IMG/VR virus record: IMGVR_UViG_3300043602_000067
Coordinates: 1-58,324 of that record
Source: a virus
Direction: 5' to 3' (one strand)
Length of the DNA: 58,324 bases
The position numbers and the translations under genes were made by a program. The notes under the pieces were generated by a model that saw only the letters and a program-made list of their open reading frames with translations, was not told the DNA's origin and ran no database searches. This document shows, in pieces, positions 21,643 through 30,440 of this stretch. Position 1 is the stretch's first letter; the number at the start of each line of letters is the position of its first letter.

Positions 21643-22815
21643 ATGAAGAACCAGAAGCCCGAAGCACCACAGGACATCAAGACCGTCGTTCAGGAAAGCC
21701 TGGGCGCGGTTGAGGCCGTGTGGGCGGAGAACGCCGAAGGTCTACCGCAGGCGGACGTGGTGATCATCCGGCCGGGCGAGAGCATGAACCGGCGCGAGTA
21801 CCCGCGCGAGGCCATCGAGGCGGCAGTCAAGTCGGGCTTCTGGGACGACACCCCGATGTTCGTCAATCACGGCGATGCGAAGATGCCGCGCAAGCGCGAC
21901 GTGCGCGATCTACGGGCGCGGATCGACAAGGGTTCGACCTATATCGGTACTGAAGGCGAAGCGCGCGGGAAGGTGACGTTCATCGATCCCGAGTTCGCAA
22001 AGTTCGCCAAGAATGCTGGTCCAAGCATCGGTTTGAGCGCGGTGCACGAATTTCAGGGCCAGCGCTACCGCGGTAATGACGGGCACTATCACGAGCGCGT
22101 GAACCAGTTCCTTGTCAACCACACCGTGGATTTTGTAGCATTCCCAGCGGCGGGCGGTGGGATCGCTCAGTTCCTACCGGCACAGGAAAGTGAGGACGAC
22201 GTGGATTACAACAGCCCGCTGCTGACGCTCGAAGCGCTCAAGCAGCACCGGCCGGATCTCATCGACGCGCTCGCCGCAGAGGCGGACGACGGCGGTGATG
22301 ACGGCGACGACAAGGACAAGAAGCCCGAGGTGCCGTTACCGGCCCCTGTGCCCCAGCCGACGCCAGAGCCTCCCGAGGGCTTCGTGACGCTGGCGCAGGC
22401 GAAGGCGTTCGCAGAGGAGTCGGCGCAGCGCGTGGTCGAGTCCTTCCAGACGACCGAGAAGAAGAAGGCCGAGGCGAAGGCTTCGATCTCCGCGCACATG
22501 GCCAAGTCGGGTCTTCCTGACAAGACCAAGATGCGTCTGCTCTCGGCTTTCGAGGGCCAGGAGGAGTACGACCAGAAGGCCGTGCAGGAGGCCATCGAGG
22601 TCGCTGCCGAGGAGCTGAAGGAGACCGGTTGGCATGGGCCGCGGGTCATCGGCCTCGGTGACTCGTCTGCGCGCGAGGGCGAGGACAAGGGCGCCGATCC
22701 TGTTACGCTCGGTAAGCTCTACCCGACCATGACGGCCGTGGAAGAGCAACTGGCGTTCCGACCGGGGTCCGGCCGCAAGCTGGCCCAGGACGCTGAAGCA
22801 GGAAAGGCGAACTAG
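21643..22815 (+). CDS. Prohead protease fused to scaffolding domain
   Basis: 390 residues. The first 190 carry the herpesvirus-like maturation protease pattern: PGESMNRREYPREAIEAAV, PMFVNHG (likely His), SIGLSAVHEF (likely nucleophile Ser) and NHTVDFVAFPAAGGGI. An acidic and proline-rich linker (about 205-265) leads to a helical C-terminal region typical of scaffolds. The protease cleaves the scaffold and capsid delta regions during maturation. ATG 21643 follows the previous stop by four bases. Confidence 0.85.
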   Translation: MKNQKPEAPQDIKTVVQESLGAVEAVWAENAEGLPQADVVIIRPGESMNRREYPREAIEAAVKSGFWDDTPMFVNHGDAKMPRKRDVRDLRARIDKGSTYIGTEGEARGKVTFIDPEFAKFAKNAGPSIGLSAVHEFQGQRYRGNDGHYHERVNQFLVNHTVDFVAFPAAGGGIAQFLPAQESEDDVDYNSPLLTLEALKQHRPDLIDALAAEADDGGDDGDDKDKKPEVPLPAPVPQPTPEPPEGFVTLAQAKAFAEESAQRVVESFQTTEKKKAEAKASISAHMAKSGLPDKTKMRLLSAFEGQEEYDQKAVQEAIEVAAEELKETGWHGPRVIGLGDSSAREGEDKGADPVTLGKLYPTMTAVEEQLAFRPGSGRKLAQDAEAGKAN

Positions 22816-22818
22816 GCC

Positions 22819-23208
22819 ATGAGTTCCAACATCGTTCACCAGCACGGCACCGATCACATGAAGATCGCTGCCGCGGTTGCTGCTCACCGGGCTGGTGATC
22901 TCGTCTGCGAGCAGGGTTATTTCGGAACGGTGCAGGATGACGTGGCCGCGGGTGACCCGTTCACGCTCTTGCTCAACCCGACCGTCAACTTCCCCCGTGT
23001 CCCATCGACGCTGGCATCGGGCGTGGTCGTGGCTGCACCGGCAACGGCGCAGGCAACGACACTGCCCATCGGCGCGGCATCGCCAACGATTGGCTTCCTG
23101 GCCACGGCTGGCTGGTTCCCCTTCGGCAAGACGATTGCCACGGGGACGGCGAGCACGGCCAAGATCCAGCTCATCCATCCCAACCTCACACGCGTGATCA
23201 TGCCGTAA
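22819..23208 (+). CDS. Capsid decoration / head-stabilising protein (DUF2190-like)
   Basis: 129 residues, beta-rich and Gly/Ala/Thr-rich: RAGDLVCEQGYFGTVQDDVAAGDPFTLLL matches the start of DUF2190-type decoration proteins, and its place between scaffold and capsid genes fits. It would trimerise on the capsid surface. Confidence 0.75.
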   Translation: MSSNIVHQHGTDHMKIAAAVAAHRAGDLVCEQGYFGTVQDDVAAGDPFTLLLNPTVNFPRVPSTLASGVVVAAPATAQATTLPIGAASPTIGFLATAGWFPFGKTIATGTASTAKIQLIHPNLTRVIMP

Positions 23209-23229
23209 GGCACTAACCAAGGGCACTAG

Positions 23230-23243
23230 CCTCTCGTAAGAGG
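23230..23243 (+). other. Small hairpin before capsid gene
   Basis: CCTCT-CGTA-AGAGG in the 65-bp gap before the major capsid gene, close to the GAGGAG ribosome site. It may stabilise the capsid mRNA. Approximate coordinates. Confidence 0.3.
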
Positions 23244-23273
23244 GGGCCGAGACACATAGAGGAGAACGAGAAG

Positions 23274-24338
23274 ATGGACTACCCACAAGGGTCGTTCGGA
23301 GCTGACCTTGGCGGTCGGCGCATTCGTCTCCTCGATGCGTTCGCAGAGAAGCAACGTGCTGCGGCTGAGTCGCAGCTAAGTGCCGAGGAAGCGATGTCGG
23401 TGGATGACTTCCCCACCTACATCCTGAGCTTCTCTCGGACGACATTTCTCGGCACGTACGAGGAGATCCAGGGCAACTGGCCCGCTTACACCCACGAGAT
23501 GCGCCTCGAAGATTTCGAGGACTACACCTCGTTCCGGTGGGGCCGCTTCCCCAACTGGCCAGAGCGCCCGCTGAATGCGGACGTTGAGCAGGCCGCGATC
23601 CGAGAGTTCCCCGGCCCAGCCGTCAAGCTGAAGGAATGGGCCTTGGGCTACTCGGTTACTCGCCAGCTCATCCTGGCCGACCGACTGAACAAGATCACCG
23701 AGCTTCCAGCCGCGCTGGGTGCTGCAGGTGCGCGAACCGTCTCGACGCGAGCGGTCTCTCGGCTGGAAGCCAACCCGGTGATGTTCGATAGCAACGCGCT
23801 CTTCAGCGCCGCGCACAACAACATCGGCTCTACCGCTCTCACCGCCGATCAGGCAGGGGCGAACGCGTTGAAGGCAGCCTTCGATGCGATCGATCTGCAG
23901 ACCGACGACGAGGGCTACAAGCTCGCCGTGGCCGGTGGCACGTACGTGCTCATCGTCCCGCGACAGCTTCGGTACATCGCTCGCGCTCTGCGCGATCGAA
24001 CCGAGCTGCCGGTGAGCAGCGGTGCGACCGACCTGTCTCGCCCCAACGAGGTGGCAGGCATGTTCGAGATCGCTGAGGAGCGTTTCCTCACCGACGCGAC
24101 GAACTGGTATCTGGCGCTCAACCCGACAGGTCCGCAGGGCTTCCTCGCGGCGCTGAACCTGAATGGCAACACGCAGCCCTACCTCGGCCAGAAGGATGAC
24201 AAGAAGATTGGCATCCTCGGTCGCGGCGAGGACCCGTACACCTTCCGGTTCGATGAGTTGGAGTACATGGGTCGCCATGACTTCGACTTCTCGCCAACGG
24301 AATTCCGTTCGGTCTTCGGAGCGATCGTCGCAGGCTAA
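23274..24338 (+). CDS. Major capsid protein
   Basis: 354 residues in the expected place, followed by the strongest terminator of the window. Segments TFLGTYEEIQGNWPAYTHEM, KEWALGYSVTRQLILADRL and NALFSAAHNN resemble major heads of the Mu gpT-like branch of the HK97 fold. No long N-terminal delta domain is evident beyond about 45 residues. ATG 23274 follows GAGGAGAACGAGAAG. Confidence 0.88.
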   Translation: MDYPQGSFGADLGGRRIRLLDAFAEKQRAAAESQLSAEEAMSVDDFPTYILSFSRTTFLGTYEEIQGNWPAYTHEMRLEDFEDYTSFRWGRFPNWPERPLNADVEQAAIREFPGPAVKLKEWALGYSVTRQLILADRLNKITELPAALGAAGARTVSTRAVSRLEANPVMFDSNALFSAAHNNIGSTALTADQAGANALKAAFDAIDLQTDDEGYKLAVAGGTYVLIVPRQLRYIARALRDRTELPVSSGATDLSRPNEVAGMFEIAEERFLTDATNWYLALNPTGPQGFLAALNLNGNTQPYLGQKDDKKIGILGRGEDPYTFRFDELEYMGRHDFDFSPTEFRSVFGAIVAG

Positions 24339-24362
24339 GCACACCTCCTCCCTAGCGCCGGG

Positions 24363-24402
24363 AAAGCCGTCTGGAGACTCCCCTCTGCCAGACGGCTTTT
24401 CC
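24363..24402 (+). terminator. Rho-independent terminator after capsid gene
   Basis: AAAGCCGTCTGG (24363-24374) pairs with CCAGACGGCTTT (24388-24399) around a 13-base loop, followed by TCC. A textbook intrinsic terminator that would set capsid expression apart from downstream genes. Confidence 0.85.
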
Positions 24403-24421
24403 TTGCCCCTATGCTGTAGCC

Positions 24422-24479
24422 AGCAGCCGCTAGGGACTATTGGGATGCGGGTTCCTTTTACAACCCCCTAACGGCTGCT
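24422..24479 (+). repeat. 14-bp inverted repeat before glycosyltransferase gene
   Basis: AGCAGCCGCTAGGG (24422-24435) and CCCTAACGGCTGCT (24466-24479) pair with one mismatch around a 30-base loop. Between it and the ATG at 24627 lie smaller hairpins (CGGG-CGA-CCCG; GTCGT...ACGAC). It could be a second terminator or a regulatory leader for the large enzyme gene. No promoter is obvious. Confidence 0.5.
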
Positions 24480-24626
24480 ACGATGTAGGTAAGTCGTACC
24501 GGCGAAATCCGGGCGACCCGAAAGTTGGCACGACGAGCCTTGCGCTCGCGACGTGGGTTAGTCCAGAAGCCCGAGCTTCAATCACACCCTGACGAGCCGA
24601 CTACCCAAACTGAAGAAAGGCGGCAC

Positions 24627-27600
24627 ATGGCGGCAAAGATCACCCTCGGTATCATCGCGCGCAATGCAGCGGCGACACTCGACCAGTGTCTGACCAGCGC
24701 AGCGCCCTACGTGGACGAGATCATCGTCGGGCTGGGCGGCGAGTCCACCGACGAGACCGAGGAGATGGCCAAGGACTTCCTCGGGGAGTGGGCTGAAATG
24801 GCCCGAGTAGGGGAGCGTACCTGGGCGGTGTTCCCCATCGATTGGCGAGATGACTTTTCCTACGCCCGCAACGAGGTTTTGACTCAGGCCACCGGCGAGT
24901 GGTTCCTGTGGCTCGACGCCGATGACATCCTGCTCGGTGGTGAGCACATGCAGGAGTGGATAGCCCGCGTACCAGAGGGCAACTGCTTCTGGGCGCCCTA
25001 CCGCTACGACGCCGACGAGCATGGCAACGTGTCCACGACGCTATGGCGCGAGCGCTTGGTCAAGAACCCGAGTGAGTGGCACTGGGAAGATCCCATCCAT
25101 GAGTTCCTGATGCTCGATCCCGAGGTGCCCCTAGCCCTCGTCCAGATGGACGACGTGGCGGTGGTGCACAACCCCAAGCGCAACAAGGTCAAGGGCACGC
25201 GCAACCTGGAGATCCTGTACCGCGAGCTGGCGCGCACCGAGCCTGAGCCGACGCAGCGGACGCTGTTCTACCTGTTCCGCGAGAACGCCTCACGAGGCAA
25301 TCTGCACGAGGCGCTGCTGCACGCCAATCGCTACATCAGCCGCGCCCAGTTCAACGACGAGGCGTACCAGATGGCTATCGGCGTGTCCAACACGCTGCGC
25401 GTACAGGGTCGCTTGGACGAGGCTCGGGTGGCCGCGCACAAGGCGATCGAGATGGACGCCACGTGGCCCGACGCGTACTTCCTCTTGGCGCGCATCGCGT
25501 ACGAGCAGGGCCAGTTCGTCGAGGCCATCGAGTGGACCAAGAACGGGGCCACCAAGCAGCCACCGCAGACGAGCGTAATCATCGAGCCACGTATCTACGA
25601 CTACTGGCCGTACTACATCCTTGGGCTGGCCTACCGCGGCCTGAACGACTGGGAGATGGCGCTGCCCAACTTCCAGCGCGCCGCGTCGGTGGTGCCTGAC
25701 CCACAGCTCATGGCGCTGATGGAAGAGGCTTCTCGGGCACAGGAGGGCAAGAAGGTGCTCGACGCCTTCCTGACGCTGCACGAGCACTTGGGCCGCAACG
25801 ACGAGTGGCTCAAGGCGCGGCGCATCTTCACGTACATTCCGAAGCTGATCGAGCAGCATCCCGAGGTACGCCGCCGTCACATCAACACGCGGCTGTCCAC
25901 GGCGCACGTGGATGACCCCCAGATCATGGTGGACTTCTACCGCAACAACCCCGGCTGGGCGCCCATGGACGAGGAGATGATCTGGTCGCAGGGCTGGCGC
26001 GAGCACCCGCGCATGGCCTTCGCTCGTAAGAGCGTCACCTGTGATCCACCGGCGACGATCCTCGACATCGGCTCCAGCGACGGCTTCATCAGCCTGCCGC
26101 TGGCCAAGGAAGGCCATATCGTCGAGGGCTACGACCTGGACCCGCGGTGTGTTGACCTGGCCAACGAGAGGGCGGCAAAATGGGACCTGCGGGCGCATTA
26201 CAACGTCGGCTCGATAGACGATGCAAAGGGGAAGTACGATGTGGCGTTTGCGTTCGAGATACTCGAACATCTCGTTGATCCGAGCGCGTTCCTCGACAAG
26301 ATCGACGAGCACGCGCGCAAGGTCGTCATCACGACGCCATTCCTGGCTTGGGAGGGTGGTCGTGTTGCTGACTGGCAGAAGGTCGAGCCGAAAGGCCACC
26401 TCCGTGTCTTCGACCTCACCGACATGGAGCACGAAATCGCTCATCGAGGACGGGTTTTTGACCTCCACCGAGAACCGCACGGCTCTACTGCGTGGATATT
26501 CGCCTCCTACCGACCCCGCCAAACCTACGCCGGAACCGTCGAGTTCCTCGCCCCAAACACTCTCGAAGAGTGGTCGCCTCGGAAACTACAGGCAGAGGGC
26601 CTGGGCGGCTCGGAAACGGCGCTCATCCGACTAGCCGAGGAGTTGTTCTATGCAGGAGGAGACGACACCCAAAGCCGACTCTGTACGGTCTATGGGCGGA
26701 TCGACGACCCTGGCTACTACAACGGTGTCCGCTATCGGACAATGCAGTCTTTCGACCCTCGCGTTGGTAGCGACGTGCTCGTTGCATGGCGCTACCCGGA
26801 GGCTGCGGATCTACCCGTCAGGGCTGGTCGAATGGTCCTGTGGATGCACGATACTGATGCAGGAGAACGACTTACTCCCGTTCGAGCTGCCCGCTTCGAT
26901 GCGATCGTTGTTCTCTCGGAGTGGCATAAGAGCCACATGCTGAAGACCTACCCGTGGCTCGATGTTGAGAAGCTCGTGGTCATCGGCAACGGCGTGGATC
27001 GAGAGAGGTTCGCGCTTCGGAAAGATACCCCGTCGGGACGGGCTGCAGTTCGTGAAAACGCGCCCAAGCGTGAACCTCTGCGGGTAGCGTACACGTCTAG
27101 TCCAGACCGCGGTCTCGATGTCGTGCTCGAACACGTCTGGCCCAAGGTGATCGAGCAGGTGCCTGACGCCGAGCTGCACGTCTACTACGGCTGGAACAAC
27201 TTCGATGCGCTGGGTGCTGCCTACCCACACCTGGCCGAGTTCAGGCAGAAAGTAGCAACATTGCTTATTGACACCAAGAACGTGGTTCAGCACGGTCGAG
27301 TCGCGCCGGACCAACTGGCTACCGAGCTGCTGAAGTCATCCGTTTGGCTCTACCCATCGCATAACTTCGATGAGACCTATTGCATCAGCGCCGTGGAGGC
27401 TCAACTGGCAGGTGCCATCCCTGTGACCACCACTCGCGGTGCGCTGGCCGAGACGGTTGCTGGTGGAGTCTTTATTGAAGGTACGATTGGTGATGAAGGC
27501 GTGGCCGAGCAGTATGCAAAGGCGGTGGTTGACCTGCTCACTATTGATGCCAAAGACATCGGTACCATGCGCAAAATGATCAAGAAGGCGGCTCCAGCAG

Positions 27601-27656
27601 TGGGGTGGCCCGAGGTGGCCGCTCGATGGTCAGAGGTACTACAAGGAGATCAGTAA
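24627..27656 (+). CDS. GT2 glycosyltransferase - TPR - SAM methyltransferase - GT4 glycosyltransferase fusion
   Basis: 1009 residues. Residues 5-210: GT2 fold with GIIARNAAATLDQCL and the metal-binding LDADD (96-100). About 225-400: helical repeats resembling TPRs. About 475-600: class I methyltransferase, ILDIGSSDGF (motif I), VEGYDLDPRCVDLA (acidic ribose ligand) and FEILEHL. About 640-1005: GT-B/GT4-like enzyme with GLGGSETALIRLAEEL, VIGNGVDRERF and ETYCISAVEAQLAGAIPV (E-x7-E). It could build and methylate a sugar on virion proteins, being encoded within the head-tail block. ATG 24627 has AAAGGCGG upstream. Codon use shifts after about 26100, hinting at a joined origin. Confidence 0.88.
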   Translation: MAAKITLGIIARNAAATLDQCLTSAAPYVDEIIVGLGGESTDETEEMAKDFLGEWAEMARVGERTWAVFPIDWRDDFSYARNEVLTQATGEWFLWLDADDILLGGEHMQEWIARVPEGNCFWAPYRYDADEHGNVSTTLWRERLVKNPSEWHWEDPIHEFLMLDPEVPLALVQMDDVAVVHNPKRNKVKGTRNLEILYRELARTEPEPTQRTLFYLFRENASRGNLHEALLHANRYISRAQFNDEAYQMAIGVSNTLRVQGRLDEARVAAHKAIEMDATWPDAYFLLARIAYEQGQFVEAIEWTKNGATKQPPQTSVIIEPRIYDYWPYYILGLAYRGLNDWEMALPNFQRAASVVPDPQLMALMEEASRAQEGKKVLDAFLTLHEHLGRNDEWLKARRIFTYIPKLIEQHPEVRRRHINTRLSTAHVDDPQIMVDFYRNNPGWAPMDEEMIWSQGWREHPRMAFARKSVTCDPPATILDIGSSDGFISLPLAKEGHIVEGYDLDPRCVDLANERAAKWDLRAHYNVGSIDDAKGKYDVAFAFEILEHLVDPSAFLDKIDEHARKVVITTPFLAWEGGRVADWQKVEPKGHLRVFDLTDMEHEIAHRGRVFDLHREPHGSTAWIFASYRPRQTYAGTVEFLAPNTLEEWSPRKLQAEGLGGSETALIRLAEELFYAGGDDTQSRLCTVYGRIDDPGYYNGVRYRTMQSFDPRVGSDVLVAWRYPEAADLPVRAGRMVLWMHDTDAGERLTPVRAARFDAIVVLSEWHKSHMLKTYPWLDVEKLVVIGNGVDRERFALRKDTPSGRAAVRENAPKREPLRVAYTSSPDRGLDVVLEHVWPKVIEQVPDAELHVYYGWNNFDALGAAYPHLAEFRQKVATLLIDTKNVVQHGRVAPDQLATELLKSSVWLYPSHNFDETYCISAVEAQLAGAIPVTTTRGALAETVAGGVFIEGTIGDEGVAEQYAKAVVDLLTIDAKDIGTMRKMIKKAAPAVGWPEVAARWSEVLQGDQ

Positions 27657-28325
27657 GTGGCTGAAGGTGCTGGCCCCGAGGCATTAGCTAAAACTCTCCC
27701 CGCCAATGGCGGTTCGCGCCCCGTTCCTGACCCCACCGAACTCACCGATCGGGCCATTGCCCGGCTTGAGAAGTCGCTGACGATATTCATCGAAGGCAAG
27801 ATCGAGGTGGTTGAACAGCGACTCGAAGGTATGGACACGGCGGTCAAACTCGCCCAAGGCGGCGTGGAGCGGATGCCTGCCCGCGTCGATGAAAAGAGCA
27901 GTTCGCTCAAAGAGTTGCTTATCACCAAGATTGATGCGCTCAATGAGTTGTCGGAGGAACGGTTCGCGGCTGCTGAACGCCAGCGAGTTGAGCAGAAGTC
28001 CGACACCAAGGCGGCGGTTGACGCTGCCCTCTCCGCTGCGAAGGAGGCCGTGAAGGAGCAGACCACGGCCAGTGAGCGGTCGATCGATAAGAGTGAGAAG
28101 GCGACCGGCGAGACGATCAAGACCAACCAGGAACTGAACCAATCCAAGACGGATGCGCTGACCAAGGAAATCGACGGTGTGAAGGAACGTATCGGGCGCA
28201 TCGAGAACATCAAGGTCGGAGCGACCGAGAACCGTACAGGCACGTACGCCGTCATCGGCGCGATTAGCACCATTCTTGGGATATTGCTCACGGCAGCGGC
28301 GATCCTTGCACTAGTGAGGCCGTAA
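27657..28325 (+). CDS. Coiled-coil protein with C-terminal membrane helix
   Basis: GTG start immediately after the previous stop. 222 residues, mostly long charged helices (EERFAAAERQRVEQKSDTKAAVDAALSAAKEAVKEQT) and one C-terminal hydrophobic helix (last 28 residues). This architecture is common in phage proteins sitting near head genes or lysis genes (XhlA-like); the role is unknown, and a holin-related or virion anchor function are both possible. Confidence 0.7.
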   Translation: MAEGAGPEALAKTLPANGGSRPVPDPTELTDRAIARLEKSLTIFIEGKIEVVEQRLEGMDTAVKLAQGGVERMPARVDEKSSSLKELLITKIDALNELSEERFAAAERQRVEQKSDTKAAVDAALSAAKEAVKEQTTASERSIDKSEKATGETIKTNQELNQSKTDALTKEIDGVKERIGRIENIKVGATENRTGTYAVIGAISTILGILLTAAAILALVRP

Positions 28326-28375
28326 GCCTTACTCGAACGTGTAGTATCGAGCCGACGCGGCCCTACGAGGATGAC

Positions 28376-28696
28376 ATGAGCAGAAAAGTAGCCTTCCGTT
28401 GTAAGAACTGTGGCTTTCTGGAGTCGCCGGGCAACGCGGGCGAGAGCGACGTTCCCCACGCTTGTCGAGCGTGCGGTCACGGCGTGCGCTTCGATCCGAT
28501 CACGGGCGTCAAGAGCCTGGACGTGGAGAACTGGGAAGTCCTCGCTGAAGCGTCCGCCAGTCGCCTCGATGAACTCGGCATCGAGAAGAGTGATGTCGTC
28601 AAGCACAAGCCGACACCAGCGGAAGATCCCGATCGTCAGCCCAAAGTCTATGAGCGCAGCGTGGTCGATACGCTGACCTTGGAGGATCACGCATGA
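28376..28696 (+). CDS. Zinc-ribbon protein, 106 aa
   Basis: CKNCG (9-13) and CRACG (about 30-34) are two knuckles of a zinc ribbon. The remainder is helical and acidic. Commonly found near head genes of actinobacteriophages with no proven role. ATGA overlap with the next gene. Confidence 0.65.
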   Translation: MSRKVAFRCKNCGFLESPGNAGESDVPHACRACGHGVRFDPITGVKSLDVENWEVLAEASASRLDELGIEKSDVVKHKPTPAEDPDRQPKVYERSVVDTLTLEDHA

Positions 28697-29490
28697 GCCA
28701 ACTGTGGACGCCCACGCGGGCAGCCCTCTCAGGTATGCCGCGTGACCAGCTTGAAGCAATCCTCCGCGAGAACGCCACCCGTGAAGCCGAGAAGATCGGC
28801 CACAACGTGGCGCACATCCTCGTCCAGCGGGCCAACGGCAAGGTAGAGGATCTCGGCTACCACCCCAACCTGTTGACCAACACGGGCCGCGACCTGATCG
28901 CTGCTGCCCAGGGACACGCGACGGGCAAGGGCGGCGCCCTCACGGCCAGCTCGGCAACGTCAGCCACGCCATCGGGCGGCGGTATGACGACCGACCAGTA
29001 CAAGGGCTGGCGTGTCTACTGCCCGATCACGGGCATCACCACCGAGCCTGTCTACGGCAACATCGGCTCGAACAGCACCACTGTGCTGACTGTTGACCAG
29101 TGGTGGAACGCCATTGACGGTTCACCAGGCACGCCTGCCGCGACAAACGGCTACAGCATTCTGCCCGCGGCCGACTTCCGTTTCATGGCGCTGACTACCG
29201 ACGCTGGTGCGGCTTCCGCAGCAGATGCCACCCTTACCTCTGAGATCACCACCAACGGTGGCTCACGAGCGCTGGCGACCTACGCCCATACGGGCGGCAC
29301 CAACACCTACACGCTGGTCAAGGCGTTCTCGTTCACGGGCACGCTGACCTCGATCCAGAAGATCGGCCTGTTCAACGTGCTGACACTGACGGCTGCTGGT
29401 GTGATGGGCTACGAGGTTGTCTTCACGCCCGTGCTGACAGTCGGCAACGGCGACACTGGCACGATCACCTGGACCGGCACCCTAGCGTAA
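28693..29490 (+). CDS. Virion protein, fibre-like, 265 aa
   Basis: After a helical N-terminus, LLTNTGRDLIAAAQGHATGKG begins a pattern seen in several phage virion proteins, followed by Gly/Thr-rich beta strands. Similar LxNxGxxRL text recurs in the fibre protein at 43512. Probably a head- or tail-attached fibre or decoration. Unassigned family. Confidence 0.65.
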   Translation: MSQLWTPTRAALSGMPRDQLEAILRENATREAEKIGHNVAHILVQRANGKVEDLGYHPNLLTNTGRDLIAAAQGHATGKGGALTASSATSATPSGGGMTTDQYKGWRVYCPITGITTEPVYGNIGSNSTTVLTVDQWWNAIDGSPGTPAATNGYSILPAADFRFMALTTDAGAASAADATLTSEITTNGGSRALATYAHTGGTNTYTLVKAFSFTGTLTSIQKIGLFNVLTLTAAGVMGYEVVFTPVLTVGNGDTGTITWTGTLA

Positions 29491-29507
29491 TCCGGTAGGA
29501 CGACTAC

Positions 29508-29852
29508 ATGGCCTACACCCGAGAGCCGCTGTCGGGCTCAACGCACGGACGCGGCATCAAGGTTGCTGCTACTGCTACGCCAGGAACGACGATCCACACC
29601 GGGCAGGCGTCCACGACGCTGACCGACGTGGTGACGCTCTACGCCTGCAACACGGATACCGTGACGCGCCGCCTCACGCTTGAATGGGGCGGCACCACGG
29701 CGGTCGATGACAACCTGATCTATGACCTGCCGCCGAAGACCGTTGTGCCCATCGTGCCCGATCTCATCATCCGCAACTCGCTGATAATCAAGGCGTTCGC
29801 GGATGCCGCCAACGTCGTGTCGATCTTCGGCTTCGTCAACGTCGAGGCGTAG
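29508..29852 (+). CDS. Beta-sandwich virion protein, 114 aa
   Basis: Text such as VVTLYACNTDTVTRRLTLEWGGTT and AFADAANVVSIFGFVNVEA is typical of small beta-sandwich proteins found beside capsid and fibre genes in actinobacteriophages. It may decorate the head. No catalytic residues visible. Confidence 0.65.
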   Translation: MAYTREPLSGSTHGRGIKVAATATPGTTIHTGQASTTLTDVVTLYACNTDTVTRRLTLEWGGTTAVDDNLIYDLPPKTVVPIVPDLIIRNSLIIKAFADAANVVSIFGFVNVEA

Positions 29853-30440
29853 ATGCCTTCGACCGTGATCCGCCACGGCCTCGGGCAGACGCCGATGGTG
29901 AGCTACCGTTCGGCGTCAGGATTTCCGCAGGAGACCATCATCGCTCCTACGTCGCTTTGCGCGGTGGGAGTGGATTTAGTTGCGGCGGCCAGCGGTAACT
30001 TCGTATCTGCAACGTATCCAGCTACGAACCGAGCGCTTGGCTTCATGTTCTGCTTGGGCGACTACTTCCTCGTTCGCAAGGTCTGGTGGTCCAACGGGAC
30101 CACGGCCACAACTGACAACGCCGACGTGGCTGTCTACACCGAGGATGGCGCGACTCGACTAGTGGCGGCTGGCGCGACGCTCATTGCCACGGCCAATGTT
30201 CTCCAGGAAGTGGACGTTACCGACACCCTGCTTGCGCCCGGTCGCTACTGGTGCGTCTACAACCAGAACGGCGTAACGGCCACTCCAATCATGTCACCCG
30301 CCGTAGCGGCCACCCTGCGCGCTATCGGTTGCGCGCAGTTTGCCGGAGCTGTGCCGTTGGGTACAGCGTTCACTCCCGCTGCGGTCGCAGCCGCCAACTT
30401 CCCATATTTCGGCATCGCGTCGCGGACACAGGTGGCGTAG
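29853..30440 (+). CDS. Fibre-like protein A (paralogue of next gene)
   Basis: 195 residues, beta-rich. It shares a frame of conserved spots with the following protein: TLLAPGRYWC, IGCAQFAGAVPLGTAFTPAAVAAANFPYFGI against TTLPAGLYYA, FGCWKQAAAGPGSFPTTATPADLTNVAFPLFGL. The pair probably arose by duplication and are virion surface proteins. Confidence 0.65.
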   Translation: MPSTVIRHGLGQTPMVSYRSASGFPQETIIAPTSLCAVGVDLVAAASGNFVSATYPATNRALGFMFCLGDYFLVRKVWWSNGTTATTDNADVAVYTEDGATRLVAAGATLIATANVLQEVDVTDTLLAPGRYWCVYNQNGVTATPIMSPAVAATLRAIGCAQFAGAVPLGTAFTPAAVAAANFPYFGIASRTQVA

